The translations under genes and the position numbers were made by a program. The notes under the pieces were generated by a model. It was given only the letters and a program-made list of their open reading frames with translations, had not been told where the DNA came from and searched no databases. A DNA stretch of 64,000 bases from Veillonella agrestimuris (GTDB lineage Bacteria > Bacillota > Negativicutes > Veillonellales > Veillonellaceae), in assembly GCF_943193065.1 (NCBI RefSeq), contig NZ_CALPCS010000002.1:1-64000 (forward strand), read 5' to 3'. Position 1 is the first letter of the stretch. Each line of letters begins with the position of its first letter. Positions 45,961-54,687 of this stretch are shown here, piece after piece.

Positions 45961-47157
45961 GTGGATGAGTTAGAAAGGGCGCGAATCCGCAGAAAACGGC
46001 GTCGTAGACGAGCTCAATCTAAGCCGACTATTCAATGGGGCCGATTAATGTTAGTAGGCATCATTGCATTAGTCATTCTATTAGGAATTGGTTGGGGCAT
46101 CTATAGTGGCGCTTCTTATGTTTACAACCGTTTGACAACACCTACTGTGACAGAAGAAAAAGAAGAGCCAAAACAAGATACAGAAACTCTTAAAGTAGAA
46201 CAAAAAGCTGTAGACAAACCAATTTATGTGTTAGTGGTAGGGAAAGATAAAAACAATCCTAGTCAAGGTGATGCTTTATTCCTTATGTCTATTAATACGT
46301 CTCAACATACGATGGATATCATTGGTATTCCAAGCAATAGTAAAATTGAAAGTCGCGATCAGCAGTCCATATCTATGTTGAATAGAATGTATGAACAAGA
46401 TGGCATCAAATTGACTAAAGCTGTTGTAGAAGATATGTTTCATATTTCTATCCCTTACTATGTTGTGGTTGATGAAACTGCTTTCAAAAAAACTCACAAT
46501 ATGCTAGGGGATCAGCAGTTTTATGTTGAAAAAGATATGGAACATATCGATAGTGAAAGCGGTTTAAAAGATATTGATTTAAGACGAGGCTATCAAAACT
46601 TAGATGCTGATAATGCCTTTGCGTATTTGCGATATACTGACGAAAAACAAGATAATTTCAGTCGTCTACAACGACAAGAACGATTCCTCAAATTGTGGAT
46701 AGATCGAGAACAGGATCGATTTACATTGACCAATATGTGGCATATTTGGCGTTTATGGGATTTCTATGATACGAATATTTCTACTTGGGATGCCATTCAA
46801 TTGATGCGTTCCATAGGGGGGATGGAAAAAGAAAATATTCATTTCTATATCTTGCCAGGAGAGAAAGAAACGATTGATGGTCGCATCTACTGGTCTATTA
46901 ACCCTACAGAAGCGCAACGCTTGGTAGGCATCATGACAGGTGATTTATCGCCACAAGATTACAGTCAGTTTGTTACGAACACGATGACGATGTCAAGGAA
47001 AGTAGAAGAGAATGCGTCTGAAAGTAATGGAACTATTGATGGTGGTGATACAAATACTTCTACTGGCAGAGTTACTACTCAAGCAAGTGAGCCAGGTGAT
47101 GAAGCTACTAGTAGGGACGCAAGCTCTACTAAGGATAATGGAGAAAGAACGAATTAG
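45961..47157 (+). CDS. LytR-CpsA-Psr family protein with degenerate active site
   Basis: A 398-residue protein starting at GTG (45961), with GGGGAGGG upstream. It has a basic cytoplasmic N-terminus (about 1-24), one membrane helix (28-48) and an extracytoplasmic LCP domain (about 85-320), then a Ser/Thr/Glu-rich tail. LCP enzymes transfer undecaprenyl-linked polymers to peptidoglycan, using conserved Asp/Arg residues. Here the usual DxR...RSDT and IPRDT segments read GKDKNN (94-99), SQGDALF (101-107) and IPSNSK (123-128), so the pyrophosphate-binding arginines appear missing. The later YLRYTDEKQDNFSRLQRQERFL part is conserved. It may be a non-catalytic paralogue. Confidence 0.82.
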   Translation: MDELERARIRRKRRRRRAQSKPTIQWGRLMLVGIIALVILLGIGWGIYSGASYVYNRLTTPTVTEEKEEPKQDTETLKVEQKAVDKPIYVLVVGKDKNNPSQGDALFLMSINTSQHTMDIIGIPSNSKIESRDQQSISMLNRMYEQDGIKLTKAVVEDMFHISIPYYVVVDETAFKKTHNMLGDQQFYVEKDMEHIDSESGLKDIDLRRGYQNLDADNAFAYLRYTDEKQDNFSRLQRQERFLKLWIDREQDRFTLTNMWHIWRLWDFYDTNISTWDAIQLMRSIGGMEKENIHFYILPGEKETIDGRIYWSINPTEAQRLVGIMTGDLSPQDYSQFVTNTMTMSRKVEENASESNGTIDGGDTNTSTGRVTTQASEPGDEATSRDASSTKDNGERTN

Positions 47158-47165
47158 GAGTTATT

Positions 47166-47528
47166 ATGAAACAAAAGGAAGATATTAAACAAAGTGTACT
47201 AGCCTTAGCACAAGGGGCTTTTGATAAAAAGGGGAGTCATATTGAAATCTTAGATTTAGAAGGGATTTCTATGCTTGGAGACTTCTTTATGATTGTAAGT
47301 GCTAGAAATAGTAAACAATCTCAAAGCATTGCTGATGAGATTGAAGATATTGGTGCAGAAATTGGTATGACTGTCCTTCATCGAGAAGGTTATCGTGAGG
47401 GGGAATGGATTCTCTTAGACTTTGGTGATGTTATTTGTCATATCTTTGGTGGTGAAGATACACGTCAGTTCTATGACTTAGAGTCGTTGTGGAGCGATGC
47501 ACCGCGCATTCCATTTGAAGGGGTATAA
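47166..47528 (+). CDS. rsfS: Ribosomal silencing factor RsfS
   Basis: RsfS (YbeB/Iojap) binds uL14 on the 50S subunit and blocks subunit joining when nutrients are scarce. It has 120 residues, with SHIEILDLEGISMLGDFFMIV, SARNSKQSQSIADEIED and the diagnostic C-terminal GEWILLDFGDVICHIF and YDLESLWSDAP. AGGAG lies about 7 nt before the ATG. Position after nadD-yqeK-LCP is standard. Confidence 0.96.
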   Translation: MKQKEDIKQSVLALAQGAFDKKGSHIEILDLEGISMLGDFFMIVSARNSKQSQSIADEIEDIGAEIGMTVLHREGYREGEWILLDFGDVICHIFGGEDTRQFYDLESLWSDAPRIPFEGV

Positions 47529-47529
47529 T

Positions 47530-48432
47530 ATGCCTAGCGAATTATTGGAAAATACGATTGCTACATTAACAGTGCTCCGCACGAGCGATCAAGGTGCCTT
47601 TTTAGATGGTCAAACAGGTAATACAAATGATGATATATTACTTCACAAAGATCAGCAACTATCACCTGTTGAGATTGGTGATGAAGTAGAGGTCTTTTTA
47701 TATCGTGATCCTAAAGGTCGTCTCACTGCCTCTATGCGGTTACCGGCTATGAAAGTAGGACAAATCGGTTATGTAGAAGTAATCAATACGACGAACTTTG
47801 GATGTTTCGTTGAAGTTGGTACAGAGCGAGGCATCTTTATGCCTCATGCAGAAATGCGGGGCCGGCCACAAGTGGGAGAAAAGGTTTGGGTAAGACTTTA
47901 TGTCGATAAATCTGGTCGTATGGCTGTCTCTATGGATGTAGATGATGAAATGCGTCGCGCCTCTAAAGCCGCTACTGATGCCACGGTAGGTCAAATTGTA
48001 AAAGGTGCCATTTATAACCTTACTAAAGATGGTGCGTTTATCATTACACCAGAGCGTTGGATTGCTTTCTTACATCGCTCTGAAATGACACATCATCTTA
48101 AAGTAGGGGAAATGATAGAAGCGCGTGTCACTTTCAAACGCGATGATGGTCGCATCAATATTTCTATGAGACCGACAAAAGAAAAAGCACTTCTTTCGGA
48201 TGGCGATATTATTATGGAATATTTATTGCAACGAGGCGGTAAAATGCCTTATAGTGATGAATCGTCAGCTATGCGTATTAAAGACAGGTTTAATATTAGT
48301 AAAGCTGCTTTTAAACGCGCATTAGGGCGGTTAATGAAAGAGAAAAAAATCGTACAAGAAGAGGGATGGACACTCTTAACTGATATCGGAAAAGAATGGG
48401 TTCCCCCTACAAACCAAGAGGACAGTGTATGA
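47530..48432 (+). CDS. CvfB-like S1 RNA-binding protein
   Basis: A 300-residue protein of the CvfB/YitL family, RNA-binding proteins tied to virulence gene expression in Staphylococcus. I begin it at the ATG at 47530, 1 nt after rsfS, with GAAGGGG just upstream. It contains three S1-like domains (about 8-60, 68-135, 145-215; the second reads VGQIGYVEVINTTNFGCFVE and the third GQIVKGAIYNLTKDGAFII) and a C-terminal winged helix (RIKDRFNISKAAFKRALGRL). It overlaps the trkA start by 4 nt (ATGA). Confidence 0.9.
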   Translation: MPSELLENTIATLTVLRTSDQGAFLDGQTGNTNDDILLHKDQQLSPVEIGDEVEVFLYRDPKGRLTASMRLPAMKVGQIGYVEVINTTNFGCFVEVGTERGIFMPHAEMRGRPQVGEKVWVRLYVDKSGRMAVSMDVDDEMRRASKAATDATVGQIVKGAIYNLTKDGAFIITPERWIAFLHRSEMTHHLKVGEMIEARVTFKRDDGRINISMRPTKEKALLSDGDIIMEYLLQRGGKMPYSDESSAMRIKDRFNISKAAFKRALGRLMKEKKIVQEEGWTLLTDIGKEWVPPTNQEDSV

Positions 48433-49769
48433 AAATAGTTGTAGTTGGTGCTGGTAAGGTAGGCTACTCATTGGCACAACGATTAATACAAGATAATCAC
48501 GATGTATATGTAATCGATCGTTCGCAAGAACGAATTCACAATTTAGAAAATGTTCTTGATGTGAGTTTAGTGCAAGGCAACGGTAGCGATATTAATTTGC
48601 TCAATGAAATCGGTATGGATGATGTGGGCATGTTTATTGCCGTTACTGACTCTGATGAAGTCAATATGCTGTCTTGTTCTGTTGCTAAAATTGCTGGCGT
48701 TCCTACAACAGTAGCTCGTGTGCGAGATACGAATATAGCGGACTATATGGATGATGAAATGAAAGCCAAACTAGGTGTTGATTTGTTTATCAATCCAGAA
48801 ATGGTTACTGCTGAAGAACTTTTGAATATTCTAGAAACGCCATCTGCTATCGATGTGAAAGAATTTGGCGAAGGTACTGTACGATTAATGGAATTTAAAA
48901 TCGAAGATGATTTTCCATTCCAGAAAATACCTTTAAAAGATGTTCGATTTCCTGATGGAGCTTTATTAGTGGGGATTTTGCGCAATGGGAATATGATCAT
49001 TCCCCACGGTGAAAGTTATGTAGAAGCTAATGATAGTGTTTTCTTTTTAGGTTTAAAAGAAGCTATTGAGCTTGTAGAGAGTCAATGGTTTTCTGATCAC
49101 TCAGTTTTTCATAAACGAGTGGTCATCATTGGAGCTGGCTTATTGGGTCAGAATTTAACGGTTCTCCTTGAAGAAGCTGGATTTACTGTTAAAGTCATTG
49201 AAAAAGACTTAGAGCGCTGTGAACAATTAGCAGCAAAAGTGGATAAAGCCATTATTATTAACGGTGACGGTACTGATTTCGATTTGTTAGAAGCTGAAGA
49301 AGTAGCTGATAACGATGTTATCATCGCCTTAACTGATGATGATAAATTGAATTTATTAGTTGCCTTAGTGGGAAAACATATGGGCATACCGAAAACGGTA
49401 GTTCGCGTAGGACGACCAGAATATATTATGCTGATGGAACAAGTTGGTATCGATGTGGTATTTTCTCCGCGTCTTCTTACAGCAGGGCAAATTCTACGCT
49501 TCGTTCGAAGTGGTGAAGGGGTTGTGTCCATTTCCACCTTTGAAGGCGGGAAAGCAGAATCCATTGAAATCGAAATTAATGACCAATCTCCAGTAGCAGG
49601 CAAGCAATTGAAGGACATTCGATTGCCTGGTAAGGCTTTGGTAGGAGTCATCCTTCGTGGCGATGAAGCCATTGTGCCACGAGGTAATACAGACATATTC
49701 GTAGGCGACCATATCGTATTGTTTACATTACCTGAATCAGTAAGTAAATTATTGAACTATTTAACATAG
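48429..49769 (+). CDS. trkA: Trk potassium transporter regulatory subunit TrkA
   Basis: Cytosolic gating ring of the Trk K+ uptake system. It has 446 residues from the ATG at 48429 (MKIVVVGAGKVGYSLAQRL), with AAGAGGA upstream and a 4-nt overlap with cvfB. Two RCK modules are present, each with a Rossmann NAD-binding domain (VVGAGKVGYSLA at 5-16 and IIGAGLLGQNL in the second half) and a TrkA_C domain (DVRFPDGALLVGILRNG; DIRLPGKALVGVILRGD). It is followed by the membrane subunit after 7 nt. Confidence 0.95.
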   Translation: MKIVVVGAGKVGYSLAQRLIQDNHDVYVIDRSQERIHNLENVLDVSLVQGNGSDINLLNEIGMDDVGMFIAVTDSDEVNMLSCSVAKIAGVPTTVARVRDTNIADYMDDEMKAKLGVDLFINPEMVTAEELLNILETPSAIDVKEFGEGTVRLMEFKIEDDFPFQKIPLKDVRFPDGALLVGILRNGNMIIPHGESYVEANDSVFFLGLKEAIELVESQWFSDHSVFHKRVVIIGAGLLGQNLTVLLEEAGFTVKVIEKDLERCEQLAAKVDKAIIINGDGTDFDLLEAEEVADNDVIIALTDDDKLNLLVALVGKHMGIPKTVVRVGRPEYIMLMEQVGIDVVFSPRLLTAGQILRFVRSGEGVVSISTFEGGKAESIEIEINDQSPVAGKQLKDIRLPGKALVGVILRGDEAIVPRGNTDIFVGDHIVLFTLPESVSKLLNYLT

Positions 49770-49776
49770 AGGTTTT

Positions 49777-51261
49777 ATGCGTATACAAATTGTCATGTCC
49801 TTAGTGGGCAGATTGCTCTATATTTATGGCGTCTTTGTAACGATTCCATTTATATATAGCATACTCTTTGAAACTGCATATTGGTCCTTTGCATTGACTG
49901 CAGCCTTATCTATAGGATTAGGATATATCTTTACAAAATGGGGCATTTCTAGTGATAATTTTAGTTTGCGAGATGGATTTTTAGTGGTTGGTTCTACTTG
50001 GGGATTTACAGTCTTATTAGGATCTATTCCATTTTTAATATCTCAAGTGTTAACACATCCTTTAGATGCTCTCTTTGAAGCTACATCTGGTATTACTGCT
50101 ACAGGGGCGACAGTTATTGCAGATGTAAACTATATTCCTAAGACATTTATTCTCTGGCGGGGATTAATGCACTGGATTGGAGGGATGGGAATTATCGTTT
50201 TAATTCTATCTTTCTTGCGCAACTTGGGGGCTGATGCAGCTCATTTCTTTAATGCCGAAGCATCGGTACCAAAGCCGGGTGTTGTATTGCCAAGGATTAG
50301 AGATATTGCATCGAAATTGTGGAAATTGTATATCCTATTTACGGCGTTGTGCTTTGTATTGCTTTGGGCTGGTGGCATTCCTCCATTTGATGCGTTAAAC
50401 TATGCATTCTCTATTATATCTACAGGTGGTTTTGCACCTACTTCAGAAGGAACTTTTGCGTATAGTCATAGTATTTACATTTCATTAGTATTTATTTTCT
50501 TTATGATTTTAGCTGGTGGCAACTTCTCTGTCTATTACACAGTTTTCCAAAAAGGTCTCCGTTCTTTAGTAGATGATTTTGAAACTCGTATGTATTGGTT
50601 GATATTAGCTACAGGCATTGTTATTACGTCAGTATTTTTGTATATTAATCATCAAACCGATTACATTGGTGAAAGCTTACGTAATGCTGCATTTACGCTT
50701 GTATCCTTACAAACTGGTAGTGGATTTGCTATCGTAGACTATGATTTATGGCCTGGTGCCGCGCAAATGATGTTATTTATTGCGACCTTCTTTGGTGGGT
50801 GTAGTGGATCCACTACAGGGGGGATAAAAATTATCCGCCTTATTATCCTCGTAAAGAGTAGTATTATGTATTTACGAAAATCAATTCATCCTGATATGGT
50901 ACAAGTCGTTCGCATTAACGGAAAACCTATGCCTGAAAAATGGATACAAATGACACAACAATTTATTTTTCTATATTTAATGATTTATGTCATTTCCGTA
51001 TTTCTTATGACTTGCTTTGGGGTGAGTAGTGGAGATGCCTTACGCATTGTGACATCCTTCCTTAGTAATGTAGGCTTAGGCTTCGGAGGCTATGGGCCAA
51101 CAGACTCCTTTAGTGTATTACCATATGGCGCTAAATGTATCGCTATCCTCGATATGCTCTTAGGCCGTTTGGAACTATTTACAATCCTTGTTATGCTTCA
51201 TCCTCAATTTTGGGAAGGTTATTTTATTAAGAAAGATACAAAGCGATATCGCATTTTGTAA
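49777..51261 (+). CDS. trkH: Trk potassium transporter membrane subunit TrkH
   Basis: The pore-forming K+ translocating subunit, 494 residues. Four pore-loop regions with Gly-containing selectivity-filter-like sequence are visible (ATSGITATGATV, IISTGGFAPTS, LQTGSGFAI, FLSNVGLGFGGY), matching the four-fold repeat of the TrkH/KtrB family. The linker GGCSGSTTGGIKIIRLIIL is also diagnostic. It is directly downstream of trkA, so both subunits are made together for K+ homeostasis. A short gap (35 nt) precedes the MBL hydrolase gene. Confidence 0.95.
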   Translation: MRIQIVMSLVGRLLYIYGVFVTIPFIYSILFETAYWSFALTAALSIGLGYIFTKWGISSDNFSLRDGFLVVGSTWGFTVLLGSIPFLISQVLTHPLDALFEATSGITATGATVIADVNYIPKTFILWRGLMHWIGGMGIIVLILSFLRNLGADAAHFFNAEASVPKPGVVLPRIRDIASKLWKLYILFTALCFVLLWAGGIPPFDALNYAFSIISTGGFAPTSEGTFAYSHSIYISLVFIFFMILAGGNFSVYYTVFQKGLRSLVDDFETRMYWLILATGIVITSVFLYINHQTDYIGESLRNAAFTLVSLQTGSGFAIVDYDLWPGAAQMMLFIATFFGGCSGSTTGGIKIIRLIILVKSSIMYLRKSIHPDMVQVVRINGKPMPEKWIQMTQQFIFLYLMIYVISVFLMTCFGVSSGDALRIVTSFLSNVGLGFGGYGPTDSFSVLPYGAKCIAILDMLLGRLELFTILVMLHPQFWEGYFIKKDTKRYRIL

Positions 51262-51296
51262 TTAACTATCTTATTACCCTAACAGGAGAATTATTC

Positions 51297-51893
51297 ATGC
51301 ATATTGAAAAACGTCCTTTAGGGCTGTATAAAGCAAATTGCTATGTATTAAAGAAGGATGGTTATTCCGTCATTATTGATCCGGGCTTTCATAGTCATCA
51401 TATTATTGATATGGTAGGAGATACGAAGGTGTTAGCCATTCTTCTTACACATGGTCATTGTGATCATGTATCTGCTTTAGATGATGTTTACAAATATTAT
51501 CAAGTGCCTGTGTATTTGCATGCTGATGATCATAAATTGTTGCAATTGATTCGCCGGAGACCTAGCGTGTATAAAAAGAAAATGTTTACGCCTTGTGAAG
51601 TTTTGGAAGAAGGATCGCTACGGATTGGACCATTTTCGTTTACTATTTACCATACGCCTGGTCATAGTGCTGGTTCGGTATGTATAGAAATAGAGGGGCA
51701 TTTATTTACAGGCGATACAGTGTTTAAACAGAATGTAGGGAATAGCGACAATTATAATGGCAATGCTGAGGCGTTACAAGAGAGTATTAAGCGTATTATG
51801 ACTTTTAATAAGGACTTAATTATATGCCCTGGACATAAAGACAATAGCTTATTAAAAGATGAAGTTGAATTCTTAATGAAGTTTATAATATAA
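51297..51893 (+). CDS. Metallo-beta-lactamase fold hydrolase (glyoxalase II-like)
   Basis: A 198-residue cytosolic MBL-fold hydrolase of the YcbL/glyoxalase II-like group. Metal ligands are seen in LLTHGHCDHVSAL (HxHxDH), YHTPGHSAGSV, FTGDTVF and CPGHKDNS. The natural substrate is unknown; thioester hydrolysis is the usual family activity. AGGAG lies about 9 nt before the ATG. It may be cotranscribed with trkAH. The tRNA operon promoter starts 2 nt after its stop codon. Confidence 0.88.
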   Translation: MHIEKRPLGLYKANCYVLKKDGYSVIIDPGFHSHHIIDMVGDTKVLAILLTHGHCDHVSALDDVYKYYQVPVYLHADDHKLLQLIRRRPSVYKKKMFTPCEVLEEGSLRIGPFSFTIYHTPGHSAGSVCIEIEGHLFTGDTVFKQNVGNSDNYNGNAEALQESIKRIMTFNKDLIICPGHKDNSLLKDEVEFLMKFII

Positions 51894-51895
51894 GC

Positions 51896-51924
51896 TTGAC
51901 AAATAATTCTAGAACAGATATACT
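51896..51924 (+). promoter_or_regulatory. Consensus promoter of the tRNA operon
   Basis: TTGACA (51896-51901) and TATACT (51919-51924) are exactly 17 nt apart and about 20 nt before tRNA-Asp. Transcription should start near 51931. Confidence 0.85.
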
Positions 51925-51943
51925 AAGCAAGTACTTTGGATAC

Positions 51944-52019
51944 GGCCCCGTGGTGTAGCGGTTAACATGTCGCCCTGTCACGGCGAAGATCGTCAGTTCA
52001 AATCTGATCGGGGTCGCCA
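51944..52019 (+). tRNA. tRNA-Asp (GTC)
   Basis: A 76-nt cloverleaf with encoded CCA. The acceptor GGCCCCG pairs with CGGGGTC. The anticodon loop CTGTCAC gives GTC, and the T-arm contains GTTCAAATC. First of five tandem tRNAs. Confidence 0.97.
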
Positions 52020-52023
52020 TTCA

Positions 52024-52100
<77 letters not shown>

Positions 52101-52107
52101 TGTACAT

Positions 52108-52182
52108 GCGGGAATAGCTCAGTGGTAGAGCACTGCCTTGCCAAGGCGGGGGTCGCGAGTTCGAATCTCGTTTCCCGCTCCA
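52108..52182 (+). tRNA. tRNA-Gly (GCC)
   Basis: A 75-nt cloverleaf with encoded CCA. The acceptor GCGGGAA pairs with TTCCCGC. The anticodon loop TTGCCAA gives GCC; the T-arm has GTTCGAATC. Confidence 0.97.
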
Positions 52183-52191
52183 CTATTGTAT

Positions 52192-52266
<75 letters not shown>

Positions 52267-52281
52267 CTATACGTTACCCAT

Positions 52282-52370
52282 GCCGGGGTGGCGGAACAGG
52301 CAGACGCAACGGACTTAAAATCCGTCGGTTAGAAATAACCGTACCGGTTCGATTCCGGTCCTCGGCACCA
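52282..52370 (+). tRNA. tRNA-Leu (TAA)
   Basis: An 89-nt class II tRNA with a long variable arm (GGTTAGAAATAACC) and encoded CCA. The acceptor GCCGGGG pairs with CCTCGGC. The anticodon loop CTTAAAA gives TAA. Confidence 0.97.
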
Positions 52371-52374
52371 ATTA

Positions 52375-52400
52375 AGACTAACTTCGGTTAGTCTTTTTTT
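52375..52400 (+). terminator. Terminator of the tRNA operon
   Basis: AGACTAAC (52375-52382), tetraloop TTCG and GTTAGTCT (52387-52394) form a perfect 8-bp stem followed by six T. Confidence 0.9.
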
Positions 52401-52549
52401 CATTTATATGACCTATAGACGTAATTGTTGATGAAATATCATAGATGTATTGATGACGAATTTATAAGAGATTATTAGGGAAGAAAATCCTAAATTATTG
52501 ATTAGTAAATGTCTTTGTGGAGCGTTCTATCGATAGGAGGGGAATTATA

Positions 52550-52607
52550 CTATGCAAAAAAGCGTCCAGTTGATTGTAATATATCAACTGGACGCTTTTT
52601 TGCATAG
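52550..52607. terminator. 25-bp perfect inverted repeat, terminator of the phosphoethanolamine transferase gene
   Basis: Arms 52550-52574 and 52583-52607 are perfectly complementary around an 8-nt loop. The arm reads CTATGC, A6, GCGTCCAGTTGAT, so each strand has a T6 run after a GC-rich core. On the - strand it lies just past the phosphoethanolamine transferase stop. The 150 nt between it and the tRNA terminator hold no supported gene. Confidence 0.8.
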
Positions 52608-52626
52608 TGGAATAATAGTTCAGATG

Positions 52627-54459
52627 TTACTGAGTTTTATTATCTGGATCTTTGATTAATGGCTCTTGGCCTAACAATGTTGTTAGATTATGTACATTAA
52701 ATCGATAGCTAGGATTACTAAAATCTCTAGACGGATCATACCGGTTGCTAGGGGCTTGTAAAATCCCTACTAATGTATCGTATAGAAGGTCGTTTGTAAA
52801 ATATTGTGTTTCATGTTTTTTTAGGGTCGTTACCGTTTCTGGATAGGTTGCAGCATATTCAGGAGACAGATACACCCACAATGGAATATGGGCCATAACA
52901 AAATCAAAAGTATCTGGATTGTGAGATTTATCAAGGCTTTCACCGTGATCGGAGAAATACACCATAGCTTGTAGGTTGAGATGTTCTTTTCCGTAGTTGT
53001 AGATTTGTTGCAATACCCAATCTGTGTAGAGTTGACTGTTAGCGTAAGCTTCTAGCCCTTCCGGATAAGGTCCTTGTTTCCATTTACTAAACGATGATGG
53101 GTACCGATCGTTATAGTAAATATGGCTACCCATGATATGGATGACAATAAAGTTGTTTTCACTAGGATTCACCGTCTCTAAAAGAGGCAAAACAGATTCA
53201 TCGTATTGATCGGAAAAGGCATATGAATCGTGAGCCCATTGTGTAATATCTGCCGTTTTAGCTATGAGCGATATAGCCGTATCATATTCTCCGAATACCC
53301 CTTGATTACTGAACCAAGATGTTTTATAACCTGCTTTTTTAGCTACGTCTAGAATATTAGCAGAATCGAGAAATGGTCGATCATCATATTGATTTCGTTC
53401 CGATAAAGCTCGCTCTAATGTTGGTACCGTCTGTACATAAGAAGAGTAAGCATTATCATAAAATATAAACTCACTATTGTGATGACGCATATCGCTTTGC
53501 CAAGGGGTATCATCGTAGAGGAATTCTGGATTGAATACTTTCATATAATCTCGAGAGCTAGACTCACCAATGACGAGAATTACCGTACCGGGCACTTTTT
53601 GAGCAGCAGTTTCATTCGTTGTTAATTGAAATGACTCATAGATGGTAGTATGTTTATCATTATAAGTTTGCATTTCTTCTACATAATCGGCTACGGAATT
53701 CCAATTGGCTATGATACAGGTTTGGGGAAATACATAGAATGGTACATATATTAAAAAGGATAATAATGATAGGGAAAGAATCCATTTTCTCATAGGTCGT
53801 GTGGAATTAAATTCTACGACTCGTTTCATATCTAAATTACACCAATATAGGAAGGCTATCCATAGTAAAAATCCTATGATTATAGCGACAAGGCCAGGGA
53901 TACCAGCGGCATTTTTTAGAAAACCAAAAGCTTCTTCTGGATTTGTCATATATAATGCGAGGAGACTAGCTGGCGTTAAACAGTGCCAAGTAGTCATATA
54001 ATAACCGATTTGTATAAATGGAATTAAACTAAGTAGAGTTGACAGAATAGCTAATATAGCAGACCCTACTTTATGAAAGCGGTAGGATTGTGATATAAAA
54101 AACTGCAATCCTGATAACCCCATAAATAATAAAAGGCCAAATAAAAAATCATTAGCAAACTCATAGAAGTATAAGGGCTTTACATAGGACCAATGGAATA
54201 ATAAGGGAAAAGTTAAAACCCATAATATACCTACTAATCCATAACCTAAGAAGGCTCTATGAAAGACTGTAGTGCCCATAAAATACTGAAATAAAAACAT
54301 ACCTACAATGGTAGGGATCGTTAAAATAGATAGATCTTCTACATCGAGACCTAGTGTTATGGGTTCATAGATTAAAAATAAAATGATATATAAAACTATG
54401 CCGATAATACCGTATCGAAATATGGGATTCCGACCTATTTGTGCCAATGCTGATGACAT
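52627..54459 (-). CDS. Phosphoethanolamine transferase (EptA/CptA-like)
   Basis: A 610-residue inner-membrane enzyme of the sulfatase/alkaline phosphatase fold. About five N-terminal membrane helices (residues 15-175, with one more near 195-255) precede a periplasmic catalytic domain (about 285-590). Metal and active-site motifs are visible: VILVIGESSSRDYM, the nucleophile threonine in YVQTVPTLERAL, IHIMGSHIYYNDRYP and YFSDHGESLDKS. Such enzymes add phosphoethanolamine to lipid A or LPS core, which fits a diderm cell; the acceptor here is not known. It is monocistronic on the - strand with its own promoter and a strong terminator. Confidence 0.85.
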   Translation of the reverse strand: MSSALAQIGRNPIFRYGIIGIVLYIILFLIYEPITLGLDVEDLSILTIPTIVGMFLFQYFMGTTVFHRAFLGYGLVGILWVLTFPLLFHWSYVKPLYFYEFANDFLFGLLLFMGLSGLQFFISQSYRFHKVGSAILAILSTLLSLIPFIQIGYYMTTWHCLTPASLLALYMTNPEEAFGFLKNAAGIPGLVAIIIGFLLWIAFLYWCNLDMKRVVEFNSTRPMRKWILSLSLLSFLIYVPFYVFPQTCIIANWNSVADYVEEMQTYNDKHTTIYESFQLTTNETAAQKVPGTVILVIGESSSRDYMKVFNPEFLYDDTPWQSDMRHHNSEFIFYDNAYSSYVQTVPTLERALSERNQYDDRPFLDSANILDVAKKAGYKTSWFSNQGVFGEYDTAISLIAKTADITQWAHDSYAFSDQYDESVLPLLETVNPSENNFIVIHIMGSHIYYNDRYPSSFSKWKQGPYPEGLEAYANSQLYTDWVLQQIYNYGKEHLNLQAMVYFSDHGESLDKSHNPDTFDFVMAHIPLWVYLSPEYAATYPETVTTLKKHETQYFTNDLLYDTLVGILQAPSNRYDPSRDFSNPSYRFNVHNLTTLLGQEPLIKDPDNKTQ

Positions 54460-54492
54460 ATGAAATCCTTTCTTAAGGAATATAAATTACAT

Positions 54493-54521
54493 AGTATAAT
54501 CTATCATTATAAAGATAACAA
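54493..54521 (-). promoter_or_regulatory. Sigma-A promoter of the phosphoethanolamine transferase gene
   Basis: On the - strand TTGTTA (complement of 54516-54521) and TATACT (complement of 54493-54498) are 17 nt apart, about 33 nt before the ATG. Confidence 0.65.
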
Positions 54522-54687
54522 AGATATATAAAAAAAACAAATTACAGAGGCAAATATCTATTATTTTCTAATAGCACAGATTTAGAAGGATTATATGTGA
54601 AACAAGTATATAGACAACGTGGAAGAATTCTTAGAATTACGCTATAATTATATAGTTAGGTATATTGTAACTCAGGGATGGCGATGC

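Noticed and set aside
49148..49696. A 182-codon open frame antisense to trkA
   Set aside because: Shadow frame of a well-conserved gene with Ser/Thr/Pro-rich, non-protein-like composition and no ribosome site.
52552..52659. A 35-codon open frame starting at an ATG 9 nt after AGGAGGGG, running through the 25-bp palindrome
   Set aside because: It consists mostly of the inverted repeat and of antisense to the phosphoethanolamine transferase gene; the SD match is probably fortuitous.
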